Source: Ianthella basta (Eukaryota > Porifera > Demospongiae > Verongiida > Ianthellidae). From it: a stretch of DNA of 64,000 bases. The position numbers and the translations under genes were made by a program. Location: positions 6,241,524 to 6,305,523 of the forward strand of contig OZ025881.1 of assembly GCA_964019415.1 (NCBI GenBank). Reading direction: 5' to 3'. The notes below the pieces were generated by a model, which was not told the DNA's origin, ran no database searches, and saw only the letters and a program-made list of their open reading frames with translations. Below are positions 12,851 to 25,397 of this stretch, piece after piece (position 1 is the stretch's first letter; the number at the start of each line of letters is the position of its first letter).

Positions 12851-15513
12851 ACTAAGCCACAAAGCTAGAATTGCCCTCACCAGCACATACTGACTCAGTT
12901 GCTGCCAACAACAGAGGGCTCACATACAAGCTGTCAAGTTTATTCATCTACATTATCCCACATTCACACACATCTGCTCAGCGACAACAGGTAAAGAATC
13001 ATTCCATGTTGCCATGGCCACGCTTAGAAAGGTACAACCATTCCGTTCCACGTAAACAACCTTGAACTGTCCCACACTGTCACCAGCTAACATCTGTCTG
13101 TCGTAATGAAGGGTAGTTTAGCTATTTTAGCTACCAATAGGAGCTGTGTACAAATGCTAACAATAAAGGGAAGCCAAGACAGGGAGTGGTCACATCTGTG
13201 GTACACTTTCGACCCACTTCCCATCTTAAGCACCACCTAACGCCCACCAGCCAAGTCCACATTCAACTTCCCTATTTAAAGTCTTCTTATCTTCCAGAGC
13301 AAACATTCATTCTATAAGGCAAGGCAACTGTAATCTGATAGCAATCACACGAGGGAGTGAAGGATCTGATCAGATGCAGACACTCTCTGATGCTTGCATG
13401 GTGTGTGGGTGTGCCGACAGGTGACACCTCACTGATTACTGTTGGTACCATGAACAACACATACACACATACACAGTGCGTCTAGCTCTGCTAGACCAAA
13501 CATAGGCGTAAAGCAGTGTCTAGTGAACATGTCACATGTGAGCACAGTCAATGACGCATTGGCATGTGACATTTTCAAATCCAAGCTCTAACACATATAG
13601 ACAAGATGATATGCACATGTTTCTTTCATCTTTCCTTATAAACTCATCTACTGTATGTACACTGCTGCAAACACAAACACACACACACATCATGAGACAA
13701 GACGGTCAAGCCCTTCCTCTGACATGTGGCACTGTGTGTGGAGGGCTAGTGTTTACATGTCGGTGTGAGGGTGGAGAGGACAGCATGATCTCACATCCTC
13801 TACCTGGCCTTAAATAGGATGCACTGTAAGACTTCAGTGCAGCATTCTGGGACAGTAAGACTGGGCGGGGGTGCAGTGGGGGGTGTGGACACAACCACTA
13901 TTGGTCGATAGGACTCACTCTGTCCTGGTCTGTACAGTGTGATGCAGTCATCCTCCACTGCCAAGTCACACTCTCCAGCAACTGCCAGCTGGTCACAATC
14001 TTTGAGCCGCACTCGATAACGTCCATTAGCCAATCCTAAAGGGTACAAAATCAGTCAACACTCAGTGGCCTATACGAGCTACAATGGGCATGCCCTATTG
14101 CAGGGTGCATGCAAACCAGTGCACATAATGCTTACTCTGCTCTGGAGCTGGCTCAGCAGCCACTAGCGCTGGTCTGTTGTGGCCTTCTACACTGCCAGTG
14201 GAGGCACTGTGCAGCGAGGAGGAGTCAGAGGACGAATTGGGAGAGGGAAAGGGGTTTTGAGCAGCAGCCTCCATTGAAGAAGACAAGGATGTTTGTGGGA
14301 CTGGTCTCCTTTCTGGTGAGACAGGAATGGGAGTGGAGGTGACCGCATTATCGGTAAGAGTAGGAAAACAGTGGTGAGGTTGGGAGTGGACACTGAGCAT
14401 TGGTAGAGTCAGAGAGGTGGGGGAGGAGTGGTGGACATCCTTGCGGTAAACTATTAGGTTCTTCACAGCTGCAACCCAGTCATCAGCTTCGGCCTCTGAG
14501 CTGGCTTGGAAGCGATGAGACACACCAGGACAGAGCAAGTCAAAGGTCTGTTTCTTCTCCGTCGCTCGTTGTGCCTCCACAATACTGGACACACTAAGCG
14601 AATTGCGTGGCTCCTCCCCTCGCGAGGCTGTCTTTTCATCCTTGAAAAAGTCCATACGAGTGTGAATGTGGCCTCTTGAAGCATCCAGGAGCAAAACACA
14701 CCATCTCCTTGAGCTCTGAGGAAGAAGTGACAAGGGAGGATTAAATCCTGGGGAACACCCAGTTTGCACACAACACACATTTGGGAGTGGCCTGAAATTG
14801 GATTAATACCTATGCATTGTTTTTGGAAACAAAATTCATAGTTGATAAGTATAACAATATTCATGGTCATATTCCCAACAGTGAGTGGTCAGGCAAGACA
14901 CACAAACAAACTTTGAAGTGGCTCTGTAAGCAAGCCAGTGCAGGCCTCCACTGTGGGGGCGGTACATAATATATAGAGGGGGAGACAGCTCAATAGAGCA
15001 CCTCTACCTCTTTACCAGTGTTACTACGTATACCTTCACCTGCTTGTACTCGATAACACACAAGTAGTGTAGTTATCATGAATGTACAATCGATACCCTA
15101 GTGAGCTTGCCACTAAAGGTTACATGGAGATTCACATTCAGAGCCCAGCATGTGAAGCCCCCTGGCTACAGGCTGCCAGGGTGTACTGTCACAAACCCAC
15201 AGGTAGGCATGCCATCAACACCAGTACAATGGTTTGTTCCAAAATCACACAGCAGACACTGGTGCATTCCGCTCCCTTGGTGTCCCAAAACAGGCAAGGT
15301 ATGCACAGCAGACAGGATCCCTGGGTCTGCAACATCCTTTAACCTTTATTCTCCCCTACTTGAATTAAGACCATGTAATAAATGGTTTCTTTCATTAGGT
15401 GTAGCCCCTTAACAAAGGTCAGTACAGGGTGTGCCCCCTAAGGGAAATCACCTTACAAGAATCGCACGTACTGGCCAAACAGCTGAAGTAGATTTTTACA
15501 TGCACAGCATTCA

Positions 15514-15586
<73 letters not shown>

Positions 15587-16264
15587 GCACCCACACACTG
15601 CCCATCTCCACCCACCATCCACCCCCACACTGCACCCACACTGCACCCACCCACACTCCCTCACACGCTCCAGGACCACATCACTAGAGCTCCAACCACA
15701 GTGCAGCCAAATGATTTAGCCCAAAACCAGTTCCCTGATAGGAAGTCAATGAAATTGTGTGCGTGTGTGTGTGTGTGCGTGCGTGTGTGTGTGTGTGTGT
15801 GCATGTGTGTGTGTGTGTGTGTACGTACAAGCTCTACAGTAATGTCTGATGCTACATGTGCACAATGACACACTAGGGGCTGGCACACTATGGAGTACTT
15901 TTAGCACCTCATTGAAGGTTTACAAGATCCAGTGGAGACAAAACATTGACACGTGTAAGGTACTCAGTCCCAGTGCCAGCGGAGTGTGTGGCAGTTTCAT
16001 GATGTTCAGCATTCAGGGTGGTGCTAAGAAGGTGTAGCCCACGCACACATGTGTCCTTCCACACCATCTTCAAATGTACACTCGCGCCCTTAGGCCAAAC
16101 AACACAGTAGGAGGAGTTTTGGCGTTCCGATTCATGAGGGTCAACAAAGAACCATTACACAGCCCCTACTAGCCACTCACAAGCATGCTGTCCTTTAAAG
16201 GTCCTCTACAGATAGTGAGGTAGCTTCGCTTCATAACTTGCTGTTGTGGCGCCGGTACCGCCAT
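9278..16264 (-). CDS. DOK-like adaptor protein (PH + IRS-type PTB)
   Basis: Six exons on minus: 16181-16264, 14136-14715, 13919-14035, 10420-10501, 10172-10286 and 9278-9868 (1569 nt, 522 aa). Residues about 8-122 form a PH domain (MKRSYLTI, RRWCVLLLD, end helix ADDWVAAVKNL). Residues about 222-325 form an IRS-type PTB domain (RYRVRLKD, CITLYR, WHIGTLRRYG, then KFYFYT and VHRIAQRIDAL). The C-terminal 200 residues carry adaptor motifs: LPPPLPPKPQRS (SH3 ligand), GPVYMNSG (pYxN, a Grb2-SH2-type site), YESS and GYSRL. PH+PTB with a Tyr/Pro-rich tail is the DOK plan: membrane-recruited scaffolds below tyrosine kinases. The acceptor of exon 4 (10501) was chosen over one 28 nt upstream because only it keeps the PTB frame. 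Microsatellites and a hairpin insertion lie in its introns. Confidence 0.9.
10309..10326. repeat. Poly-G run
   Basis: About 16-18 G residues next to DOK-like exon 5, i.e. a C-run before its acceptor on the coding strand. Confidence 0.7.
11296..11561. mobile_element. 242-bp hairpin insertion with 12-bp TSD (possibly Penelope-derived)
   Basis: Arms 11308-11399 and 11425-11515 are reverse complements over about 91 bp with one mismatch and one indel, around a 25-bp loop. A short unique tail follows to 11549. The unit is flanked by the direct repeat AGTAAGGGTCCT (11296-11307, 11550-11561). It lies in a DOK-like intron. Hairpin plus a variable, longish TSD would fit a short non-autonomous relative of Penelope-like retroelements; that assignment is inference. 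Confidence 0.65.
11793..11878. repeat. (AC)n microsatellite
   Basis: About 43 uninterrupted AC repeats in the large third intron of the DOK-like gene. Confidence 0.95.
12691..12849. repeat. Inverted microsatellites (GT)n ... (CA)n
   Basis: A GT run (12691-12740) faces a CA run (about 12757-12849, with CAACAC interruptions) across a short spacer, so the intron transcript could fold into a long GU/AC hairpin. Confidence 0.85.
15514..15584. repeat. (AC)n microsatellite
   Basis: Uninterrupted AC repeats in DOK-like intron 1, followed by CCCACACTGCAC-type degenerate repeats to about 15660. Confidence 0.95.
15757..15821. repeat. (GT)n microsatellite
   Basis: Interrupted GT/GC repeat in DOK-like intron 1, about 170 bp from the inverted AC tract at 15514. 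Confidence 0.9.
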
Positions 16265-16571
16265 GCTCCCTCTAGCGCCTTCGCTACTGATCTCCGAGAT
16301 AAGTTTACACCTTCGCGCTAGACTCCACCAGGATATGTGTTGCGCACTCGGCTCTTGACAAACAGTGGCGCTCTCCCGTACAGCACAAGCGCGCGCGCCT
16401 TCGTCCTTGCCTCTAGGCGAGGCACTCCTACACTCTTTTGTACTATCGCATACTGACATCCGGAACCATCACGTGATTAGCATATTAACACAAGAATGTA
16501 TACAGGAAGTTGAAATTATGACATTACACATTGTCATTCAGTTCGTATTTATATAGAATAGATTATTGCGT
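16265..16571 (-). promoter_or_regulatory. Probable DOK-like promoter / SLC38 3' spacer
   Basis: 307 bp between the SLC38 stop and the DOK-like ATG on the same strand. CpG-rich around 16290-16460, no obvious TATA box. Role inferred from position. Confidence 0.35.
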
Positions 16572-19061
16572 TTATATTAGATGTATATCGGATAGGATTG
16601 AATAAGTCCATGAATTACCAAACACGAAAAATCCCATGCCTATAAGACAGACAGCAAATGTGCCCAAAAGTATGCGCAGTACAATGGCACATCCACGACT
16701 GCGCTTCTCTGTCATAGGATTTTCCAGGACATACTTCAAGAGGCATATCGCTGCAGTAAAGGAGGGGGATATGTATTCATGGGACAATTGTGAACTGTGT
16801 GTGGGGGGGAGGGGGGGGGAGGGGGAGGTAAGTATGAACAGGTGTAGGGAGTGAGTGTGTGAATGTGTGATGAAAGATAGTCTACTGCACTAGACCCACT
16901 TCCCTGGGCACTTGCACTTGTGCCCCGGGGGCAGAGTGGGTCTAGCGTGCTAGACTAGATGAGAGGCAGAGAGAGAGCATGTGCTTATGCATGTGAGTCA
17001 GTGTTTGCCAGAGCATGCATACCTGGGAATACAAGGACAAACATGGCTGCTAGTGCCCCAGCAGGGTTCACCACCACAAGGATGTTCGGAATGAAGATGG
17101 CCAGGGACAGTGTTACAATGAACCAGATCAGTCCCAGTATCCGAAGCCTAGTGCCCTCCCAACGATCCAGTCTCCCCTGCCACAACTCCACCCATGCAGA
17201 ACCCTTCTTCCTCCCAATAGCAGAGACAAATTTCTTCAGCACGCTCTCAATAGCAGTTCTGTATCGAATGTCAACACATGCACAGCAGACACCACCAACA
17301 TGTAAAAATGAACATGTGTGACTACACACGCACTACACTCCTCTACCAATCACACAGTTTTGACAACTTGTGAGAACTCCAAAAGTAGTAGGCAAAAAGA
17401 AATACTCTTTCTTGATGGCTAACACAGTCGTGTCAGCAGAAGACCATGTACATAAGCCTGTCTACTGTCGGCACGATAACCCACTGGGGGCAATGCTATA
17501 TCTACCATAGCCTGTCTATCCCCTCCACCAGTTGGGAATACTACTGCATGTGTACATATATAGGTATGTCCAAATATGGGCAACAATCACTGACGGGCAC
17601 ACAGGCTAAATATCCCGAATCAGCCCACAGTGAAAAGTGAAGGGATACTCAAGCACTCTACCTTCACAAAGGGGTCACGAGGGAGAAGGTCATTGGAGGT
17701 GACTTCATTTTCACATGTGTACAAGGGAGCCCCATTAATGCCAGGTCACACAGGTGACCTCTATATACACAGGATACTACACCTGTAACATGGCAGGACA
17801 ACAGTCCTACTGACCAATTGTCCCAGGAGCTGTAACATGATGCAAGAGATATCACGGCAATGTACTCAACATCCACACACTGCCACAGCTAGATCCAGCA
17901 CAGGACGAGTGCAAGGCAACAAGACACACAAACAGACAGCGTGTGGTTATGTTCAAGTGGGTTTGACATGTTGGGCAGAATACGGCAAACACAACATGTA
18001 CTCAGCCTAGAGAACGATGAACAAACACTCTTTGTCTTGTTGATTGTAAAGGGTCTCTGAAATAGGTCATGGATCATGTGATGGTCACATGATGATCACA
18101 GGAGTGTCACATGATGGTCACATGCTAGTACCCTCAGACCATGGTATTGGATTCAATATAAGCTATAGGCACAAGTGGCACAGTACATAGGGGTGGGCAG
18201 TATACTGGTATGTAGTTGTACCATGAAGGTATATATTTGCATTAAATAAATATCGAAATGCTAGTTAGTTACACAGTTTTCCCTTGTAAGTAACACAGAT
18301 CAAGTATAATTATTGTTGCTGGTTCGATTTGTTCACCTCTCAAACATTTCTAACACTTCTTTGTACAATTCTAATTGACTCAATTTTATCTTTGCACAAG
18401 GTGGACGCTAATACAAACGTTGCACAAACCCTTGTACACTGGGGACACAAATGAAGCTATGAAGAATAGATTGACATCCATCCCAATCCTAGAAGATGCG
18501 TTCTTCCACGTGTATGTAAGTAACAGCGATTTGCATGTCAACAATTTACTTTACTCAAACTATAAGGTATGTAGTTATATCGCAATATTCTTAGAAAGAA
18601 TACCAAGGTACTATATTTGACAACACCACCCACCCCTACCAGTACGTACGTATCATTTACATCCTTCTACATACCCACTACTCTTACCATCTACATTGTA
18701 CTACACACTCCACCTCTTCCTCACCTGCCACAGAAGTGCAGAATGGGATAAGATGACATGACAGAGATGGCTAACATGAACCGGCCAACATCCATGGCAA
18801 TGTCGTCGGGGCAGTAGTTGCGCAATATGTCGGAAGCAAGGCACTCGTGTTGGAACATTAGGTTACCGAATATCCCCACGGGGGTGTATATGGAGAAACA
18901 GAGCAGCATAGCCAGAGTGAGGGAGATGGTGAAGCGCTTCACATTTCTTTTTTTTAGTCCAGCATAAATTGGGATGGAAGACATGTGGCACTGGAGGGGG
19001 AAGGAGGAGGGGAGGGAAACATGTCTGTTTGTCTGAGGTGAAACACATGAGGAGTGGTGCT

Positions 19062-19152
<91 letters not shown>

Positions 19153-21692
19153 CCGTGTGTAATAGTAGGATTAGCAGTTTGCTTTGAGGTGGGTGTGGTG
19201 TAGCCTTGTCTGCAGGTGCTGTGTGTACCTGGTATGAGAAGCAGAGGATGGGGAGGGCATTGAAGAAGTCCTGCCATGTCGCTGGACTGCAAGAGCTGGG
19301 AGTGTGGGGAGTGGAGGGGAGAAATGGAGCGGGAGAGAGAGTGAGGGGATGAAGGTAGGCAGCTTGCATGAAAGAACAAGCAACTCCAGATTCATTTGTG
19401 CAACTCACGATGGGATGGAGCGGTGGTGGCTGCATTCGTAGACAGAGCCATTAGCAAGTAAAATGAAATACTTGACAATCATTACAACGGTGATGTAGAC
19501 CAAGCTTACAACACCAAGGATGCTACAAGGGGGGAGGGGGGAGGACTGAGCCACACAGCTGGCAAGTGAATACTTTCCTGTACACCCAATCCATCCCTGC
19601 TACCAAACATCTCAGCATGCCTACAACACTGAACATGGGAGGACTGAAAAAAGTGGGAGAGATGAAAAGAAGTAGCTACCATCATACAAACTCAACACCG
19701 CATTGACCCAGTTCAACAGTAAACTGAACCACTTGCAAAGGTGGCTTCTGAATATCAGTAGTGAACTTTACTGGGGAATATGGCATCCCTGAGATTTTGG
19801 CAAGACTGGGCTTTTGAAAAATCAGTTGTGAGCTTTGCCAGGAAATATGGCATCCCCCTGAGTGCTTGGCATCCTCTGAAAACGTTGAGCTTCTGAAAAT
19901 CAACAGTAAACTTTACTGGGGAATATGGTATCCCCTAGAGATTTTGGTATCCCCTGAAAAGATTGTATAGTTTTTCTCACACATGCTGTCAGAGACTAGG
20001 GCCCCACCTTGTGTAACTGAGTGCCCCAATACTCTTAAACATGAGCATTGGGAGTATGAAGAGGATGGCCAGAACAGACACAGTGAACTGTCGACTCAAA
20101 TACCACTCCTCGTTCAAGTACACCATCTCACTGGAGTTGCCAGACGTGACGTTAAACTGAAAGTTAGCAGCAACTGAGAGAGTGAGAGAGACAGGAAGAA
20201 AGTCATTACAGGGCATCAGGGGACACACTTTGGAGCGGTACTGTATGTGAGATAGTACATTCTGCATTACACAAGCTTCACACCACTGTACACCATAGTC
20301 TGGGGGTCATGTCTTACAGCAGATTACAGAAGCTTAGCAATTGAATGCAAACAGAAACCTGGACCTACATTGAACATTAAAATTAATTGCTGAGTAAGTT
20401 TGTCTATGTAAACCAGCTCTAATGAATTTCCATCTTCCACTTGGCACAGTCCTTCTCTGTTGGCAACCCTTTGCATGGGGTGGCTGCTTGAGAGACTAAT
20501 GGACTGATGGATAAAAGTGGCGATCTGGCACATTACATCATTCTGTGGCATCATTACATCATTCTGGTGCATCATTACATCACAGGCAAACTGGGACTGA
20601 CTAACATGTCCACATCTGTGTGCCAATTCAATGCTTGACAATCATGCCAAAGTGAGATGCATCACATTTCATACAATATAATCAACTGGCGTGGGGATGC
20701 TGGAGAACAAGCTGTGGAGTGTACAGTAACGTGGTGACTATCACCATCAGTGGAGGTGCCATGTGTTGGTGGTCGAATAGGTACCAAACCAGCTAACAGA
20801 GGCCTGAAGATTGGGATCAACATAATTATACAGTCTCACACAGTCAAAACTGTCATCTTGCTCTGGCTCTGCAAAAGAATCTTTGGCAGAGGCAGAATTG
20901 GAGCGAAATGACGGTCTGGATAAGTGCGCTTAGGACCAACATTCACTGTCCCCACTCACAATCCTCCACTTGATCGCCAATGATCACCAAGAACACGATG
21001 CAGGTGGCAAGAGAGTAGAGGAACACGATCAAGTCTGTGATCACCCCTCCCCATATTCCTGCAAAGCGGCGCATCACTTGCTGGATCGTCCCCGCCTGCT
21101 TCACTTCACTGGCAAATGCCAAGATTACCAAGGTAAAAAGGGAGATGATGGCCAGAGCCTGTGATGTGAAGAGAAAATGGAGACTGAGTATAGTACATGG
21201 CATGTATAATCCTTCTCAGAGTCAAATTCACGGATCTTCCAAAACCGGTCTCGAAAAACATGATCCAAACCAATGGAAGAGCTCCTACACTGCAGTAGCA
21301 CTTGTAAAAACATGTCAGCTGTGCTGTCAGTGAGCCTAACGAACTATAGGTATTTCCCACGCAATGGCGAGTAGTGACCCTTCGGCCCTCCCTCGCCACC
21401 CTGATGGTGACCTCATGCTCGCATTAACAGAACTCACCGCTTCCAGTAGCGACCCTGAGATTACACCACCGGCTGAGTAGAAGGCGTACGGAACGGCCAA
21501 CAGTCCGCCTCCAATAGCAGCATTTCCCACGATAAAGGCTGCACCAACAACTGACGTCTTTCCGTCGGGAAGTTTCTCGTATTCATACAAAATATGGTGA
21601 GATTCAGTCGATGAGCTATTGCTTACGTTGAGCAGGGGCTCCTTCTCGTCTCCCTCGTGATCAGCCACATCGCCATTGATTGAGGCTGCCAT
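16572..21692 (-). CDS. SLC38: SLC38-type (A7/A8-like) amino acid transporter
   Basis: Eight exons on minus: 21438-21692, 20960-21158, 20008-20173, 19409-19522, 19229-19286, 18725-18990, 17023-17258 and 16572-16750 (1473 nt, 490 aa). The AAAP/SLC38 signature runs through: N-terminal AAFIVGNAAIGGGLLAVPYAF, IIGDQ in TM4, an N-glycosylated loop (NVTSGNSS), WYLSRQFTVS...FILP, FNALPILCFSYQCHMSSIPI and the final ICLLKYVLENP/hydrophobic helices, about 11 TM segments in all. The cytosolic N-terminus has E16KEPLL, a canonical acidic dileucine sorting signal, which suits a lysosomal glutamine/amino-acid exporter such as SLC38A7. Substrate is inferred from family only. The ATG context AAAATGGCAGC resembles a TISU/YY1 start element. 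Confidence 0.92.
16878..16957. mobile_element. 80-bp hairpin MITE (TAGTCTAC...GTGCTAGACTA)
   Basis: Palindromic element in SLC38 intron 7 with TAGACCCAC arms, flanked by an imperfect 9-bp repeat (GATGAAAGA / GATGAGAGG). Its termini place it with the other TAGTCT elements in the window. Confidence 0.7.
18061..18125. repeat. Short tandem TCACATGATGG-type repeats
   Basis: Four or so degenerate copies of an 11-16 bp unit (GTCACATGATGG) in SLC38 intron 6. Confidence 0.6.
19064..19151. repeat. (GT)n microsatellite
   Basis: About 44 GT repeats in SLC38 intron 5. Confidence 0.95.
19733..19962. repeat. Three diverged ~75-80 bp tandem units (GGGGAATATGGCATCCCC)
   Basis: Each unit runs CTTCTGAAAATCA..., TTTACTGGGGAATATGG, CATCCCC, GATTTTGG. 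The core GGGGAATATGG(C/T)ATCCCC is nearly palindromic. The same core recurs at about 61717-61800 in an ANKRD27 intron, so it is a dispersed repeat family. Confidence 0.75.
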
Positions 21693-22116
21693 TTTTACCA
21701 CTGCAAAAGTACATGCGATAAAACGTAAACGAATACGTACACCAACGCAAACGCAATCCAGTCACAACACAAAAGAAGATGAAACAGTCAGTCTCTGCCT
21801 CCCTTTGCTCAAGATCACCTGCCTCCTCTACCCCAACCTGCAGAGAGATATAAGAACCACGCCCGTGTACACTATTGTCCATTTCTCACAATCTTCAACA
21901 TCATTCACAGTGTGCCATCATAGAATATCTAAACTACGCAGCCCTATGGTGCCATATAAGTACATGTGCACACACATGCTCCCCAAGCCCATGAAACAAA
22001 GCAAGCTGATGCAAAGTACTAGCACAAACATGCACAAATGCATACATACACACGCACACACACACGCACACACCACACACAAACACCACACACCCACACA
22101 CCCACACACACACACA
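21693..22116. other. Intergenic, SLC38 5' side / GAR1 3' side
   Basis: Holds the SLC38 promoter region and GAR1 3' UTR. It contains an imperfect CACACGCACACACC tract (about 22045-22115) abutting the GAR1 stop codon. No gene seen. Confidence 0.5.
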
Positions 22117-22404
22117 CTATTTACCTCTTCCCCTTCCTCCACCTCTGCTTCTGAATGATCCACCTCTCCCACCTCGGCCAAAGCTTCCACCACGACCCCT
22201 ACCCCACCCACGGCCACCACCTCTAGGAGTACCACCACCACGCCCCCGACCACGCCCAGTAGGAGCACCTTGGGAAGAGAGACACATTTCAATCAGTTGC
22301 CATGGCACCAGACTCCATTGGTTTTGCTGACATGCAATAACACACACTTAGAGAAGAACCATGCTCTGTCTTGTGGTTTAGTGTCTTATGTGCATACATG
22401 CACG

Positions 22405-22469
<65 letters not shown>

Positions 22470-23224
22470 GTTGTAACATGCATGTCACCTCACCAGGTGG
22501 TTTTGGCAGGAACCTCGCCAGAGGGAGCAGCTTTGCAGGGTCAATGAAGAACTGCAACAAGAGGGACCAGGCCAATCCCATGACAGACATGCTAACACAT
22601 CACATCACTGGCTGACACTTGTAGTCAGGTGACAAAGCCACTGCTACATGATTGTTTCAAAGGTTAAGGAACTGCTGCAAGGTAACAGCAGAAGCACACA
22701 CCTTTTGCTTGTCTTTAAATGATGTTGCCTGCATGTCAGATTGGAGCTTTACAGAGAAGTACTGAGAAGAAGACAAGGCTAAGGAAAACATACACTGCTG
22801 CAAGTTAAAGAGTTCAATTTCATACACACACACAGAGTTACGAGTAGTCATGTGGTGTCGGACTGCAGTGCAGGATACAAATTCATTCATTGGACCGAAT
22901 ATATCATCCACTTTGCCAATTTGGGACTTGTTCTCCAAATACACCGGTGCATTGAAGTAGGGAATCTTTTCATTAGTGCACCTGCACACCAGATCCCCCT
23001 CGCAGGGATGCAAGAAGTGGCCGAGCTCTGCGCGAGAAACGGCTAGTAAGTGTACATGCGTCTACACTACAGCAAACGAGGAACCATGTGGGTTGATGAC
23101 ACGTGCGCGACGCACCCACTACGGACTCGGGCGGTCCTTGATCGTACTGCTGATGGAAGCCACGGCCACCTCTTCCTCCTCTGCCACGTGGGGTGAACCC
23201 TCGGCCACGTCCTCTGAACGCCAT
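22117..23224 (-). CDS. GAR1: GAR1, H/ACA snoRNP subunit
   Basis: Five exons on minus: 23116-23224, 22879-23027, 22702-22761, 22494-22551 and 22117-22268 (528 nt, 175 aa). Arg/Gly repeats at both ends (residues 1-22 and about 128-175) bracket the conserved Gar1 core: [71 protein letters not shown] and [11 protein letters not shown]1 is the H/ACA RNP protein that contacts the pseudouridine synthase dyskerin and helps product release in the nucleolus. Length and order match the family. The start context AAAATGGCG is a TISU/YY1-like element. I searched the introns only by eye for an H/ACA snoRNA and saw none I could support. Confidence 0.96.
22407..22465. repeat. (GT)n microsatellite
   Basis: About 29 GT repeats in GAR1 intron 4, close to the donor of exon 4. 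Confidence 0.95.
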
Positions 23225-23430
23225 TTTATTTCACTGGAGACGGCAGGTTTGCGTTCCAAATTTTAATACCATTCTGGAATCAAATTGTATCGGGGGTCGA
23301 AAAAGTATAGACCCACACTAAAAAATAATATCAAGTTGTTCACAGAACACATGCCTATACACACGCTATATACATACGTGATATTACAAGTACAGGTCAG
23401 CTATGTGGAAACATAGATTGTCTCTACTAT

Positions 23431-25172
23431 CTATGGTAGAAGCTTGGAGGCAGCATTCTTGTCAGTCTCCAATATAGGTAACCCGGCGCCCCTAGATTTA
23501 CGGTAACAAATAATGACTACCACAGCACAAATACAAGCACATGCAACTAGAACTAGTCCTCCAAAAACACCTCCAACAATTGCTCCAACAGGAGGTGTGA
23601 CAGGCTCAGGTGCTTGAAAGGGAAGCTTCTTCTCATATAGGAACGCTTGCTGCAAAGGGAGATGAGAGTAGCTACAGTAAGATATCAAGCAGAACGATAG
23701 CCAAATGTATGACATAAGGTATAAGGTACAGGTACAACATACTGTAAAATAAAGCATAGCAGCTATTGGCTATCAGTCCACACAGTAATACCATGAGATC
23801 ATCAAAGGACATATAGTAATTTTACAATACTTGCATGCACAGTGCAGACTGTATGTTCAGTCTCGTGTGGCCAGACCCTTTCCCACCTCTGCTATTGTGT
23901 AATGCTCCTCTGCATGGGTGGTTGCACAATAGCAGAAGCGGAGGATATATAGGGTTTGGCCATACAAGACTAACATACGTCATGTGTGTGCCTTTGCTAG
24001 CATTGTTCTCTCCCAGGATATGGCAGGAAGAGGCTGCCTGAGCCCTCAGTACTTCAAGACGAAGAGGTGCACATGAAGTCATATTTAGGGGTTATCAGTT
24101 GGCACATGAGCGCCGTTATGCATTGCACAATTGGAACAATAAGTTGTGAAACTACACCAAGTAGTATTGTACTTCCACTCAATTCCATGAACACTGTAGC
24201 ACATTCACCGGTCTAGCTTGCATGCCCAACAGTTAATATAAGCTTCCATTACACTCATAACCTACATAGACATTCTTAGCAGATGCAAAGCAAGCATTGT
24301 CCTCTGCAGATCCTTCATTCAGGGCAATGAAAAACTGGTCACTAGGGAAGAAAGAGTAGAGCATAACAATATTAGTGTAAGCCATCTAGTCAGGTGTCTG
24401 TCAGTACATGCACCTGAACAGCTGAACTGAATGAATCACCTCAGGAGATAAATACGCAAGTTATCAGGTTGTTTTTCGTCATAGTAAATAGTAACTGTCA
24501 CATTAGACAGGAACATCTCTGGTCCAGTCACATTGGAACATGCCTGTATAGGTATAAAAAATACTCTTCATTAAGGAATTAATATTGCATAGTCAACTCT
24601 AAGCATCAAAATAAGGTTCTTCCAATCAAATGCATAATGGGAGCAATGCTCTGGTCCTCCACAAGGTGCAGTAATCACATCAGTAAGCTAGTCTAAGCTG
24701 CTCATGCCTGCAATTAATTAACCCTGGCTCACCATTACACCTTCTGTCTCTCCTTTACAATAGACACCACCGCAGAGACCTATGGTGTAGATGTTCCCTG
24801 TGTCACACTGTACACTGTAGTGTGGTTAGGAGGGAGGTGAGAGCGTGTGGTTGTATGGTGTGGGTGAGGCGATTACAAGTACAATCAGAGAAGAGGCAGG
24901 AGGACTTCATCAAGACTGATCAAATCACACAACACCCTCCTGTTGACCACACAGCCCCTTAGAACATGTCACACATAGCGACTGATGTACATGTCGTATG
25001 CGACAGGGCACCTTATGGACTGAGAGTCGGTGTCGTGGAAATTCAGCAACTTCCCCACTTCTGAACAGCTCCATGAGCACTGTTCGTGGTACTCTCGCAC
25101 ACAGCGCGTTGCGGAAAGTGCCAAGATTGGGGAAAGGAACGGAAAGGCACACAAAACCACTAGTTTTAACAT
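23431..25172 (-). CDS. P1: type I membrane protein of an unrecognised tandem family
   Basis: Five exons on minus: 25012-25172, 24733-24814, 24440-24543, 24266-24341 and 23431-23649 (642 nt, 213 aa). It has a signal peptide (MLKLVVLCAFPFLSPILALS), a Cys-rich ectodomain (CSWSC, LCGGVYC, ACSNVTG, NACFASA), one TM helix with Gly zippers (GAIVGGVFGGLVLVACACIC) and a short basic/acidic tail. I do not recognise the family. All five copies share exon number, lengths (exon 3 is always 104 nt) and phases. Exon 4/5 joining uses donor TAT|GTAGGT and acceptor TTGCAG|CAA, which keeps the frame in every copy. P1 is the most diverged copy and lies outside the segmental duplication. A transposon terminus abuts its start codon. 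Confidence 0.75.
23857..23972. mobile_element. Hairpin MITE in P1 intron 4
   Basis: Inverted arms: CAGTCTCGTGTGGCCAGACC and CTCTGCTATTGTG, with complements before CAAGACTA. No clear TSD. Belongs to the TAGTCTCG group by termini. Confidence 0.65.
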
Positions 25173-25397
25173 AACCCCGTGTCTATTGGTCCGGCAGCCA
25201 GCTCAGCAAAAGTATATAAAATCAACCCTAACCCTTAGTCTCGTTCCCAGCCCACCACTTCCGCTAACAAAATGGCTGCGGAAAAGGTGGTCTGGTAGTC
25301 TCGTCCCCAGCCCACTTCCGGCCGCCATTTTGCAATGGCCCGAAAAGGTGGTCTGGCGACTATGGTCGACTTTCTTGGGCCTGAAAGCCAGTTCTGA

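Noticed and set aside
20758..20870. A possible extra SLC38 exon on minus (PEQDDSFDCVRLYNYVDP).
   Set aside because: Joining it creates a stop at the junction, and exons 2 and 3 already join in phase across the same region with the expected loop length.
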